Of a DNA stretch of 24,422 bases, positions 12,954-23,352 are shown piece by piece; position 1 is the first letter of the stretch, and each line of letters begins with the position of its first letter. Below the pieces are notes generated by a model. The model was not told the DNA's origin and ran no database searches. It saw only the letters and a list, made by a program, of their open reading frames with translations. The stretch is from an uncultured Prevotellaceae bacterium. Its GTDB lineage: Bacteria; Bacteroidota; Bacteroidia; Bacteroidales; Bacteroidaceae. The DNA is taken from contig CAMNHM010000024.1 of assembly GCA_946539475.1 (NCBI GenBank), forward strand, positions 1-24,422. The letters run 5' to 3'. The position numbers and the translations under genes were made by a program.

Positions 12954-15140
12954 ATGACCAAAGACAAGAATGACCTGACTGCCGCCTTGAAGCGATATTT
13001 CGGCTTCGACACCTTCAAGGGCGACCAAGAAGCAATCATCCGCAACGTGCTGGATGGCAACGACACCTTCGTGCTCATGCCGACAGGTGGCGGAAAGTCG
13101 TTGTGCTATCAGCTGCCCTCGCTGCTGATGGATGGCGTTGCTATCGTCATCTCACCCCTCATCGCCCTGATGAAGAATCAGGTGGACTTCATCGCTCACC
13201 TCAGTGAGCATGAAGGTACGGCGCATTTCCTTAACTCGTCGCTCAACAAGACAGCTATCGACCAAGTGAAGAATGACATCCGCCAAGGGAGGACAAAATT
13301 GCTCTATGTGGCTCCAGAATCACTTACGAAGGAGGACAATGTAGAGTTCCTGCGGACGGTGAAGGTGTCGTTCTATGCTGTCGACGAGGCACATTGCATT
13401 TCTGAGTGGGGACACGACTTCCGCCCGGAGTATCGGCGCATACGTCCTATCATCAATGAGATTGGTAAGGCACCCGTGATTGCCCTTACGGCAACTGCCA
13501 CCGACAAGGTGCGCACCGATATCAAGAAAAGCCTGGGCATCGTCAACGCCACGGAGTTCAAATCGTCGTTCAACCGTCCGAACCTCTATTATGAGGTGCG
13601 CCCGAAGACAAAGGAAATCGACAAGGATATCGTGCGCTTCATCAAGCAACATCCTGGGAAGAGTGGTATCATCTACTGCTTGTCGCGCAAGAAGGTGGAG
13701 GATCTGGCAGAGGTGCTGCGTGCCAACGACATCAAGGCACAGTGCTATCATGCCGGGCTGGATACCGCCACGCGTACACAGACGCAGGACGACTTCCTCA
13801 TGGAGAAGATCGACGTGATCGTCGCTACGATAGCCTTCGGAATGGGCATCGACAAGCCCGACGTGCGCTTCGTCATTCACTACGACATCCCCAAGTCGCT
13901 CGAGGGCTATTACCAGGAGACGGGACGCGCAGGACGAGATGGAGGCGAGGGCCTCTGCATTGCCTTCTATAGCTATAAGGACCTGCAGAAGCTCGATAAG
14001 TTCATGGAAGGAAAACCCGTTGCTGAACAGGATATCGGACGCCAGCTCTTGCAGGAGACGGCTGCCTATGCCGAGACATCGGTATGTCGTCGAAAGATGC
14101 TTCTTCACTACTTCGGAGAAGAATATAAGGAGGACAACTGCCATAACTGCGATAACTGCCTGCATCCCGGAGAGAAGATTGAGGCTTGTGACCAGCTGGT
14201 AATTGCCCTGAAGGCTGTCCTTGCCATCAAGGAGAACTTCCGCACCGACTACGTCATCGACTTTATCACAGGACGCGAGACAGACGAGATACATGCGCAC
14301 AAGCATGACGAGCTGGAAGAGTTCGGGTCGGGCGAGGACGAGAATCCCAAGATATGGAATCCCGTCATACGCCATGCCTTGATACTCGGTTACCTGAAGA
14401 AAGAGGTGGAGAATTACGGATTGCTGAAGGTGACCAGCGCCGGAAAGAAATTCCTGAAGAACCCCAGATCGTTCAAGGTCGTAGAAGACCACGAATTCAA
14501 CGAGGACGACGATGCCGTCAGCGGAGAGGGAGGAACGAGTGCCCTCGACCCCACGCTCTCGGCTATGCTTCATGACCTGCGAAAGAAATGGTCACGGAAG
14601 ATGGACCGCCCGCCCTACGTCATCTTTCAGGATGTCTCGATCGAGCAGATGGCAACCTACTATCCCGTGACGCTGGAGGAACTGAAGAATATTCAGGGCG
14701 TTGGCGACGGCAAGACGCGCCAACCTTATGCAAAAGAGTTCGTCGACCTGATAAAACGCTACTGCGAAGAGAACGACATCGAGCGGCAGACAGACCTTCG
14801 CGTACGTACAAAGGCAAAGGACTCGATGCGCAAGCTGAAGATCCTCCAGAATATCGACCGCCGTATAGCCCTCGACGATATTGCCAACGCCCTGGGCATC
14901 GATTTCGAGGAGATGCTCGACGAACTGGAGGGTATCGTCCTTTATAGCGGCAATAAAATCAACATCGACTACTTCCTTGATGAAATCATGGATCCGGAGG
15001 ATGTGGCTGATATCTGCGATTTCTTTTCCGAGCAGGAGAAAGACGACCTGAAAGCTGCCTACAAGGAGTTCGGGGCAGACTTCTCGGAAGACGAGATACG
15101 GCTCGTGCGCATAAAATTCATCAGTGATATGGCGAACTGA
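12954..15140 (+). CDS. recQ: ATP-dependent DNA helicase RecQ
   Basis: 3'-5' helicase for recombination and replication-fork repair. The 728-residue protein has Walker A PTGGGKS (43-49), DEAH (144-147, in DEAHCISEWGHDFRPEY), motif VI QETGRAGRDG, and a zinc-binding Cys cluster near 377-402 (CRRKM...NCHNCDNC). A winged-helix RQC segment follows, then an HRDC-like helical segment at about 535-605 (LRKKWSRKMDRPPYVIF... LKNIQGVG) and a C-terminal extension of about 120 residues, longer than E. coli RecQ and common in Bacteroidota. The start ATG is 14 bp after clpX. No sign of truncation. Confidence 0.95.
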   Translation: MTKDKNDLTAALKRYFGFDTFKGDQEAIIRNVLDGNDTFVLMPTGGGKSLCYQLPSLLMDGVAIVISPLIALMKNQVDFIAHLSEHEGTAHFLNSSLNKTAIDQVKNDIRQGRTKLLYVAPESLTKEDNVEFLRTVKVSFYAVDEAHCISEWGHDFRPEYRRIRPIINEIGKAPVIALTATATDKVRTDIKKSLGIVNATEFKSSFNRPNLYYEVRPKTKEIDKDIVRFIKQHPGKSGIIYCLSRKKVEDLAEVLRANDIKAQCYHAGLDTATRTQTQDDFLMEKIDVIVATIAFGMGIDKPDVRFVIHYDIPKSLEGYYQETGRAGRDGGEGLCIAFYSYKDLQKLDKFMEGKPVAEQDIGRQLLQETAAYAETSVCRRKMLLHYFGEEYKEDNCHNCDNCLHPGEKIEACDQLVIALKAVLAIKENFRTDYVIDFITGRETDEIHAHKHDELEEFGSGEDENPKIWNPVIRHALILGYLKKEVENYGLLKVTSAGKKFLKNPRSFKVVEDHEFNEDDDAVSGEGGTSALDPTLSAMLHDLRKKWSRKMDRPPYVIFQDVSIEQMATYYPVTLEELKNIQGVGDGKTRQPYAKEFVDLIKRYCEENDIERQTDLRVRTKAKDSMRKLKILQNIDRRIALDDIANALGIDFEEMLDELEGIVLYSGNKINIDYFLDEIMDPEDVADICDFFSEQEKDDLKAAYKEFGADFSEDEIRLVRIKFISDMAN

Positions 15141-15147
15141 CATAGCG

Positions 15148-15171
15148 GCAGGCGGCGGAAACGTCGCCTGC
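15148..15171 (+). terminator. Hairpin after recQ, probable terminator
   Basis: GCAGGCGGCG (15148-15157) pairs with CGTCGCCTGC (15162-15171), one G-U pair, closed by a GAAA tetraloop. It lies 7 bp after the recQ stop. The following tract (TTGCGTTAAATT) is only partly T-rich. Confidence 0.6.
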
Positions 15172-15200
15172 TTGCGTTAAATTGTGCGAAAAAGAAATAA

Positions 15201-16745
<1,545 letters not shown>

Positions 16746-16778
16746 AATCAACAGACAAAATAACATCAGGTTCCAACA

Positions 16779-18215
16779 ATGAAGAAACTAGCAATAGCGA
16801 TCGTGACGCTGATTTGTGGCGCTACTTGCATGGAGGCACAGATAGCGAACGATCCTGTTATCATGACGGTCAACGGGACTCCTGTGCTCCGTTCAGAGTT
16901 TGAGTATTCGTATAACAAGAATAACTCCGAAGGCGTCATCGATAAAAAGTCGGTAGAAGAATATGTCGACCTGTTCGTGAATTATAAGCTGAAGGTGGCC
17001 GCTGCCATTGATGCCCACTACGACACGCTGACTTCCTATAAGAAGGAGTTCGCACAATATCGTGACCAGCAGGTTATGCCGATGCTTGTCACTAATGAGG
17101 ATATGGAGGCAGAGGCGCATAAAATCTATGACGAGACGGTACAGCGCATCGGTCCCGATGGCCTGATCAAGACGGCTCACATCCTCGTGCGGGCTGACCA
17201 GCAGGCTCCCCAGGCGGAGTGGGATGCGGCGAAGGTGCGCATTGACTCCATCTACAAGGCTCTGAAGGAGGGCGCTGACTTCGCTGAGCTGGCTCAGCGC
17301 CTGTCGCAGGATCCGGGCTCTGCCCGTCAAGGAGGAGAGCTGCCTTTCGTACAGCACGGACAGCTGGTGAAAGAATACGAAGATGCTGCTTTTGCCCTTC
17401 AACCTGGCGAGATGTCTGGAGTGGTGAAGTCGGCCTATGGCTATCACATCATCTTGATGAAAGAACGTAAGATGCTTGAGCCTTTCGAGGAGCACCATGA
17501 TGCCATCCTGCGTTTCATGGAGCAGCGGAATATCCGCGAGCAGATAGCCCAGCAGAAGGTGGACAAGATGGTGGCAGAAAGCAATGGGACGCTGACGCAG
17601 GAACAGCTGATGGAGCAAAAAAGCCGCGAGTTGTCGAAAAACGATATGGACCTGCGCTATCTCATCCAGGAGTATCATGATGGCTTGTTGCTGTATGAAA
17701 TCAGCAACAACCTCGTCTGGGACAAGGCTGCTAAGGATGAAGCCGGGCTTGCCGCTTTCTTCAAGAGTCATAAGGCAAACTACGCATGGGACGAGCCTCG
17801 TTTCAAGGGAATTGCTTATCATGTGAAAGACAAGGCTGATGTGAAGGCCGTGAAGAACTGTGTGAAGAAACTGCCGTTCGACCGTTGGGCTGAGGCACTG
17901 CGTACTACGTTCAATGCCGATTCTGTCATCCGTATCCGTGTGGAGAAGGGTATTTTCAAGCGTGGCGACAATGCTCTCATCGACAAGGTCGTGTTCAAGA
18001 AAGATACGACAGTAACGCCGCTGAAGGACTATCCTATTGATGCTCACTATGGTAAGCTGCTCAAGAAGGGCCCGGAAGACTATACCGACGTGCGCGGACT
18101 CGTAGTGGCTGACTATCAGGAGATGCTGGAGAAAGAGTGGGTGGCTGAACTGCGTCGCCGCTATTCCTTCCAGGTCAATGAGCAGGTTCTAAAGACTGTT
18201 AACAATCACGAATGA
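16779..18215 (+). CDS. Periplasmic parvulin-type peptidyl-prolyl isomerase, SurA-like
   Basis: Exported chaperone or isomerase for outer-membrane proteins. A signal peptide spans residues 1-20 (hydrophobic AIAIVTLICGATC, likely cleavage after MEA). The N-terminal SurA-type segment runs to about 125, and one clear parvulin domain lies at about 131-231 (IKTAHILVRAD, FAELAQRLSQDPGSARQGGEL, VVKSAYGYHIILMKER). The C-terminal ~240 residues are helical and then resemble a degenerate second repeat (WDEPRFKGIAYHVKDKADVKAVKNCVKKL). Total 478 residues. Its stop overlaps the start of the next SurA-like gene (ATGA), implying coupled synthesis of the two chaperones. Confidence 0.9.
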   Translation: MKKLAIAIVTLICGATCMEAQIANDPVIMTVNGTPVLRSEFEYSYNKNNSEGVIDKKSVEEYVDLFVNYKLKVAAAIDAHYDTLTSYKKEFAQYRDQQVMPMLVTNEDMEAEAHKIYDETVQRIGPDGLIKTAHILVRADQQAPQAEWDAAKVRIDSIYKALKEGADFAELAQRLSQDPGSARQGGELPFVQHGQLVKEYEDAAFALQPGEMSGVVKSAYGYHIILMKERKMLEPFEEHHDAILRFMEQRNIREQIAQQKVDKMVAESNGTLTQEQLMEQKSRELSKNDMDLRYLIQEYHDGLLLYEISNNLVWDKAAKDEAGLAAFFKSHKANYAWDEPRFKGIAYHVKDKADVKAVKNCVKKLPFDRWAEALRTTFNADSVIRIRVEKGIFKRGDNALIDKVVFKKDTTVTPLKDYPIDAHYGKLLKKGPEDYTDVRGLVVADYQEMLEKEWVAELRRRYSFQVNEQVLKTVNNHE

Positions 18216-19630
18216 AGAGAATCGTATTATTCATATCTGCAGTGCTGATGTTGCTGCCCCTTGGCGCTGAGGAGCGTGACTCGCTGGCAAATATTGTCGA
18301 CGAGGTGGTGTGGGTGGTAGGCGATGAGGCCATTCTGAAAAGCGACATCGAGGTGACCCGTATCCAGAGTTCCATGGATGGCATACGATGGAGCACTGAC
18401 CCCGACTGCGCCATCCCCGAGCAGATCGCGGTGCAGAAGCTTTTCAAGCATCAGGCAATCATCGATAGCGTGGACAAGGACGTCACTGAGAACGATATCG
18501 CTGCTGAGATTGAACAGCGTATCGACTACATGGTTGAACAGATTGGCTCTCGGGAGAAACTGGAGGAGTATCGAAAGCAAAGCCTGAGCCAGATTCGCCA
18601 GTCGATGCACGATGACCTGCGCGACCAACTACTGGTGCAGCGTATGAAGCAGAAACTCGTGGAGAACATCACTGTTACGCCAGCTGAGGTGAGGCGCTAT
18701 TTCAAAGAGTTACCAGAGGACAGCGTTCCCTTCGTCCCCACTGAAGTGGAGGTGCAGATCATTACCCAGACACCAAGAATTTCTCCAGAGGAGATCAATA
18801 GGGTGAAGGACGAGTTGCGTGAGTATACCGAGCGCATCAACAAGGGGGAGACGTCGTTCTCGACACTGGCCCGTCTCTATTCGGAGGATCCCGGCTCACG
18901 TCGTGACGGCGGTGAGATGGACTACGTGGGTCGTGCCATCCTCGATCCGGCGTTTGCAGCGGTGGCATTCAACCTGACCGATCCTACGAAGGTGTCAAAA
19001 ATCGTGGAGTCGGAGTTCGGCTACCATATCATTCAGCTGGTCGACAAGCGTGGCGATAAAATCAAAGTGCGACATATCTTGCGCAAGCCTGTCGTGAGCG
19101 ACTCGGCTGTAAATGCGGCTTTGGCTGTGCTCGACACCTTGTCGGCTGATATCAAGGCGGGCGTGTATCCAAAGAAGCTGCAGCTGCAAGGCGCTACCAC
19201 GGAAAAGTTCACCTTCGAGGATGCGGTGGCTATCTTCTCTGACGATAAGGATACACGCAGGAACCGTGGCCTGATGGCTAATCGTACTGAAAGCGGAATG
19301 CTGAAGTCTTCTCGCTTTGAAATGCAGGAACTGCCCACAGAGGTGGCCCGTGCCATCGATACGCTGGAGGTGGGACAGATATCGGCTCCTTTTAAAATGA
19401 TCACCAGTCAGGGAAAGACCATCTGCGTCCTGGCAAAGCTGAAGAACAGGATTCCTGGCCATAGGGCCGACATAACAGCCGATTTTCAGGTGATGAAAGA
19501 TCTTGTGCTGGAGAAACGGCGCATGCAGTTCCTACATGACTGGGTGGTTCGTAAAATAAAAAGTACCTATGTGAGGTTAAACGACCAGTATAAGGACTGC
19601 AAGTTTGAATACGAAGGGTGGATACGATAG
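18212..19630 (+). CDS. surA: SurA-like periplasmic chaperone with two parvulin-type regions
   Basis: A signal peptide covers residues 1-19 (MKRIVLFISAVLMLLPLGA). The mature N-terminus (IVDEVVWVVGDEAILKSDIE) matches the SurA N-terminal domain opening. The first parvulin domain is at about 175-277 (VEVQIITQTPRI, LYSEDPGSRRDGGEM, ESEFGYHIIQLVDKRGD). A second, more diverged one follows at about 284-410 (KIKVRHILRKPV, IDTLEVGQISAPF). Total 472 residues, comparable to the E. coli SurA layout. SurA guides beta-barrel proteins to the BAM complex. It sits between another PPIase gene and the OstA-like gene. Confidence 0.9.
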   Translation: MKRIVLFISAVLMLLPLGAEERDSLANIVDEVVWVVGDEAILKSDIEVTRIQSSMDGIRWSTDPDCAIPEQIAVQKLFKHQAIIDSVDKDVTENDIAAEIEQRIDYMVEQIGSREKLEEYRKQSLSQIRQSMHDDLRDQLLVQRMKQKLVENITVTPAEVRRYFKELPEDSVPFVPTEVEVQIITQTPRISPEEINRVKDELREYTERINKGETSFSTLARLYSEDPGSRRDGGEMDYVGRAILDPAFAAVAFNLTDPTKVSKIVESEFGYHIIQLVDKRGDKIKVRHILRKPVVSDSAVNAALAVLDTLSADIKAGVYPKKLQLQGATTEKFTFEDAVAIFSDDKDTRRNRGLMANRTESGMLKSSRFEMQELPTEVARAIDTLEVGQISAPFKMITSQGKTICVLAKLKNRIPGHRADITADFQVMKDLVLEKRRMQFLHDWVVRKIKSTYVRLNDQYKDCKFEYEGWIR

Positions 19631-19637
19631 AGAGGTG

Positions 19638-21281
19638 ATGAAACATAGAATCTCAGGCACAAATAATCACAGAAGCATCGTAACGGTGCTTCTGTTTGTG
19701 CTATGCCTGATAGCGTGTGCCGCTGTGTCGCTGAGTCCTTCTTCCCATGCGCTTGTCCCTTCGCAGCCACCACGTAACGATCCAAAGAGGGTATACCTGA
19801 TACATGCCGACGAGCTGCGATATGACCGCTACCGTAACAACGATGCCCAGGTGCTGACTGGCTCCGTACACTTTGAGCACGATGGCGCACATCTCTATTG
19901 TGACAGTGCCAACTTTTTCGAGTCGACTAATTCGTTCGAGGCTTGGGGAAATGTGAAGATGGTGCAAGGAGATACGCTCTCACTGACCAGTGACCAAGGC
20001 TATTATGATGGCAATCAGCAGATGATGGAAGCCAAAGAGCATGTGGTGCTGAAGCATCGCACGACATCGCTCTATACGGACGAGCTCTACTACGACCGTC
20101 TGTGGAACCAGGGCTATTTCCAGAATGGCGGACGTCTGGAAGATGATGGCACGCTTCTCGTGAGCGACTGGGGAGAGTATCATACTGATACTAAGATGGC
20201 AATCTTCTACTATGACGTGACTATGCTCGACAATCAGTTCCGAATGACGACAGACTCCTTGTACTATGATACCCAGACGAAGCTGGCTCATATCATCGGA
20301 CCTTCGAACATCTTTTCAGGAAAGAGCCATATCTATTCCGAAAAGGGGTATTACAGCACAGTGACGGAGGAGGCTGAACTGCTTAACCGTTCCCGACTTG
20401 ACAATGAGGGACGAACGCTTATTGGAGACAGCCTTTGGCACAATAAGAAAACAGGCATCAGCGAGGCATTCGTGAACGTAATCTTCACCGATACGGTGAA
20501 TAAAAGCATTCTTAAATGTGAATATGGGCATTACGAGGATAGTATAGGCTATGCAATGTGTACCGACAATGCACTGGCAATTGACTATTCCCAACGCGAT
20601 TCCTTGTTTGTGCATGGAGATACTATTAAGGTCTTCACATACAACATAGATACTGATTCGGTTTATCGAGTTATGCATGCTTATAATAAGGTACGCGCGT
20701 ACCGTATTGATATACAGGCCGTATGCGATTCGTTAGTCTATAACACGCAGGACTCCTGTATGACGATGTATAAGGACCCGATAACATGGAATATGGATCA
20801 GCAGCTGGTGGGCGACGAGATACGTGTATATATGAAAGACTCGGTTATCGATCATGCCCATGTCGTAGGTAATGCTTTCTCTATAGAGAAGTTGCGTGAC
20901 GAGAAATGCTTTAACCAGGTGTCGTCGAAGGAGATGTTCGCATACTTCAAAGAGGGGAAAATGCATCAGGCGGAGGCCAAAGACAATGTCGTTACCGTCT
21001 ACTATCCTGAAGACAAAGCCGATAGTAGCTTTGTAGGACTGGTGTACATGGAGACGAGCGAACTGCGTATGTATCTCGACTCCATCGGGAAACTGAGTCG
21101 CATCTGGGCGCCAAAGTCCGACGGCACCATGTATCCGATGTCGCAGATCCCCCCGGAGAAGCGCCATTTGGAGGGCTTTGCGTGGTACGACTATGTACGT
21201 CCGATTTCGAAGGATGATATTTTCAACTGGAGAAGTAAAAGGAGAGATGAGAATGAGGAAACCGCGTCCGTTCAGCCATAA
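19638..21281 (+). CDS. OstA/LptA-like lipopolysaccharide-transport protein, possible lipoprotein
   Basis: The N-terminal segment has the OstA/LptA-type beta-strand repeats (HADELRYDRYRNNDAQVLTGSVHFEHDG, then FEAWGNVKMVQGDTLSLTSD), as in periplasmic LPS bridge proteins. The protein continues as a long Asp/Tyr-rich array to 547 residues, much longer than LptA (~185) but without an evident LptD C-terminal barrel. A hydrophobic N-terminus ends in LIAC (24-27), which fits a lipobox with Cys27. The ATG at 19638 follows AGAGGTG; an adjacent GTG (19635) is possible. It starts 7 bp after surA, consistent with a shared outer-membrane assembly role. Confidence 0.82.
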   Translation: MKHRISGTNNHRSIVTVLLFVLCLIACAAVSLSPSSHALVPSQPPRNDPKRVYLIHADELRYDRYRNNDAQVLTGSVHFEHDGAHLYCDSANFFESTNSFEAWGNVKMVQGDTLSLTSDQGYYDGNQQMMEAKEHVVLKHRTTSLYTDELYYDRLWNQGYFQNGGRLEDDGTLLVSDWGEYHTDTKMAIFYYDVTMLDNQFRMTTDSLYYDTQTKLAHIIGPSNIFSGKSHIYSEKGYYSTVTEEAELLNRSRLDNEGRTLIGDSLWHNKKTGISEAFVNVIFTDTVNKSILKCEYGHYEDSIGYAMCTDNALAIDYSQRDSLFVHGDTIKVFTYNIDTDSVYRVMHAYNKVRAYRIDIQAVCDSLVYNTQDSCMTMYKDPITWNMDQQLVGDEIRVYMKDSVIDHAHVVGNAFSIEKLRDEKCFNQVSSKEMFAYFKEGKMHQAEAKDNVVTVYYPEDKADSSFVGLVYMETSELRMYLDSIGKLSRIWAPKSDGTMYPMSQIPPEKRHLEGFAWYDYVRPISKDDIFNWRSKRRDENEETASVQP

Positions 21282-21516
21282 GCTAATCTATGTCGACGAG
21301 CGGCAGGAGCGCCTGCGCGATCTGGAGCAGCGCATGAGACAGCGGGAGAGGTCAGACGCGTCGCCTGATTGCTCGCTAGCGCATCTGCAAGGAGTCTTTA
21401 CCGCTGCTCAAAAGAGACGAGGAGAGGGTAGGGGAGTGCCGTTGAGCGTACCTATGCTTCTCTCCGTGTTGCTCATTCTTTTGGCAGTCGTCCTCATCAT
21501 CGCTTATTCAAAATAA
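21253..21516 (+). CDS. Small tail-anchored membrane protein between ostA-like and mutL
   Basis: A basic N-terminus (MRKPRPFSHKLIYVDERQER) and a charged helix are followed by one C-terminal transmembrane segment (PMLLSVLLILLAVVLIIAYSK), giving an 87-residue tail-anchored protein. It overlaps the 3' end of the OstA-like gene by about 29 bp in another frame. The AGGAG at 21240-21244 lies 8 bp before the ATG at 21253 and only 2 bp before an in-frame ATG at 21247, so 21253 is preferred. It is 14 bp upstream of mutL. I do not recognise the family. Strong position in an operon, a Shine-Dalgarno site and a clean transmembrane segment support a real gene. Confidence 0.75.
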   Translation: MRKPRPFSHKLIYVDERQERLRDLEQRMRQRERSDASPDCSLAHLQGVFTAAQKRRGEGRGVPLSVPMLLSVLLILLAVVLIIAYSK

Positions 21517-21530
21517 ACAAGTAAACAAGA

Positions 21531-23339
21531 ATGCCTGATTTGATACAACTTCTTCCAGATTCCGTGGCCAATCAGATTGCTGCTGGTGAGGTCATTCAGC
21601 GTCCAGCTTCTGTGATAAAGGAACTGGTGGAGAATGCTGTAGATGCTGGCGCGAAGAACATCCGCGTGATGGTAGTCGATGCGGGACGCACCTCTATTCA
21701 AGTCGTGGATGATGGTTGTGGGATGTCGGAGACCGATGCCCGACTGGCTTTCGAAAGGCATGCCACGTCGAAGATAAGGAAGGCCGATGATCTCTTCTCG
21801 CTGCAGACAATGGGTTTTCGTGGCGAGGCTCTTCCTTCTATTGTAGCAGTTGCCCAGGTAGTGCTGACCACGAGGATGCAGACGGACGAACTAGGTACAA
21901 AGCTGACGCTGCAAGGCTCACGGGTCGTCTCTCAGGAACCTGTAGCCTGCCCTGTGGGTAGTAATTTTCGTGTTGATAATCTGTTTTTTAACGTTCCGGC
22001 ACGTAGAAAGTTCCTTAAGTCGAATGCCACTGAGATGAATAATATTCTCACGGCTTTCGAGCGGATAGTATTGGTTTATCCTGATATTCATTTTACGATC
22101 TATAGCAATCAGCAAGAGTTGCTCGATCTGCGGGCTGGCACACTGCGTCAGCGTATCGTTGACGTGTTCGGAAAGAAACTCAGCCAGGAGCTGTTGCCCG
22201 TAGATGTGGATACTGCCTTGTGTAAGATTACCGGGTTCGTGGGTAAGCCGGAAGCTGCGCGAAAGAAGGGCGTTCACGATTATTTCTTCGTGAATGGACG
22301 GTTTATGAAACACGCCTATTTCCATCGGGCAGTAGTAGGTGCCTATGAGCGGCTGGTGCCTGAAGGTATGCAAGCACCGTATTTCATCTATTTTGATGTC
22401 AATCCTTCCAATATTGACGTCAATATCCATCCGACGAAGACTGAGATAAAGTTTGAGTACGAGCAGGATATCTATCAGGTGCTCACAGCAGCAGTTAAGG
22501 ATGCGTTGGGGAAGTTTTGCGGAACACCAACGATTGACTTCGATACAGAAGGGCGCCCTGATATCCCTGTCTTCGACCCTCAACGCGATGCGGTACAGAT
22601 GCCTCGAGTGCAGTATAATCCGGAGTATAACCCTTTTAGTTCGAGCTCCAGCGGTGATGCTTCATCCCGATCCTCTACATCTGTTCCAACCAGGCATAGT
22701 CCGGTTTTCATACCTTCACAGCCAGACGAACCTTCGTTGTTTTCTTCTGACGATGTCCCGCCTGTCATTTCCGAGAAGTCTCCCGAACATTATCAGTACA
22801 AAGGGCGCTATATCATGACGGCTGTAAAGTCGGGATTGATGATTATCGACCAGCATCGTGCAGATGTACGTATCAAATACGAGCGTTGTCTGCAGCAGAT
22901 GAGACAGAGACAGTCTGAGACGCAGAAGCTGCTCTTTCCAGAGGTAGTGCAGTTCTCTCCCTCCGACGCTGTGATGATGACACGCTATCTGCCTGACCTG
23001 ACTTCAATTGGTTTTGATATCAGCGATCTGGGAGGGGGCAGCTATGCTGTGAATGGCGTGCCGGCTAGCATCACTGGCGTCGATCCTGTCTCGTTGGTGC
23101 GCAATATCGTGGCGGACGCTGCGGAGCGTGGCGTAGGCACAAACGAGGAACTGCACTCTTCGCTGGCGCTGAGTATGGCGCGTAATATAGCCGTCGACTA
23201 TGGACAGGTTCTTTCCAACGAGGAAATGGAAACGGTTGTCAACGAGCTCTTTGCCTGCTCGAATGTTAATTATACCCCTGACGGACGGGCTATCCTGTGT
23301 ATCTTGCCACAATATGATATCGAACAACTTTTAGGCTAG
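21531..23339 (+). CDS. mutL: DNA mismatch repair protein MutL with degenerate endonuclease site
   Basis: Couples mismatch recognition by MutS to strand removal. The N-terminal GHKL ATPase is intact: ELVENAVDAGA (31-41, catalytic Glu34), DDGCGM (60-65), RHATSKI (76-82), GFRGEAL (95-101). A Ser/Pro-rich linker at about 360-420 leads to the dimerisation domain. There the metal motif DQHA(x)2E(x)4E is changed: DQHRADVRIKYE at 440-451 keeps D440, H442 and E451 but has Arg443 and Val446. The later ACR and CPHGRP motifs read MAR (549-551) and TPDGRA (582-587), so the zinc-ligand Cys and His residues are missing. Nicking activity is therefore doubtful. Length 602 is normal. Confidence 0.95.
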   Translation: MPDLIQLLPDSVANQIAAGEVIQRPASVIKELVENAVDAGAKNIRVMVVDAGRTSIQVVDDGCGMSETDARLAFERHATSKIRKADDLFSLQTMGFRGEALPSIVAVAQVVLTTRMQTDELGTKLTLQGSRVVSQEPVACPVGSNFRVDNLFFNVPARRKFLKSNATEMNNILTAFERIVLVYPDIHFTIYSNQQELLDLRAGTLRQRIVDVFGKKLSQELLPVDVDTALCKITGFVGKPEAARKKGVHDYFFVNGRFMKHAYFHRAVVGAYERLVPEGMQAPYFIYFDVNPSNIDVNIHPTKTEIKFEYEQDIYQVLTAAVKDALGKFCGTPTIDFDTEGRPDIPVFDPQRDAVQMPRVQYNPEYNPFSSSSSGDASSRSSTSVPTRHSPVFIPSQPDEPSLFSSDDVPPVISEKSPEHYQYKGRYIMTAVKSGLMIIDQHRADVRIKYERCLQQMRQRQSETQKLLFPEVVQFSPSDAVMMTRYLPDLTSIGFDISDLGGGSYAVNGVPASITGVDPVSLVRNIVADAAERGVGTNEELHSSLALSMARNIAVDYGQVLSNEEMETVVNELFACSNVNYTPDGRAILCILPQYDIEQLLG

Positions 23340-23352
23340 AAAACCATTGCAT

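Noticed and set aside
13320..14573. 417-codon minus-strand frame inside recQ
   Set aside because: Antisense to confident RecQ helicase motifs, with no family signature.
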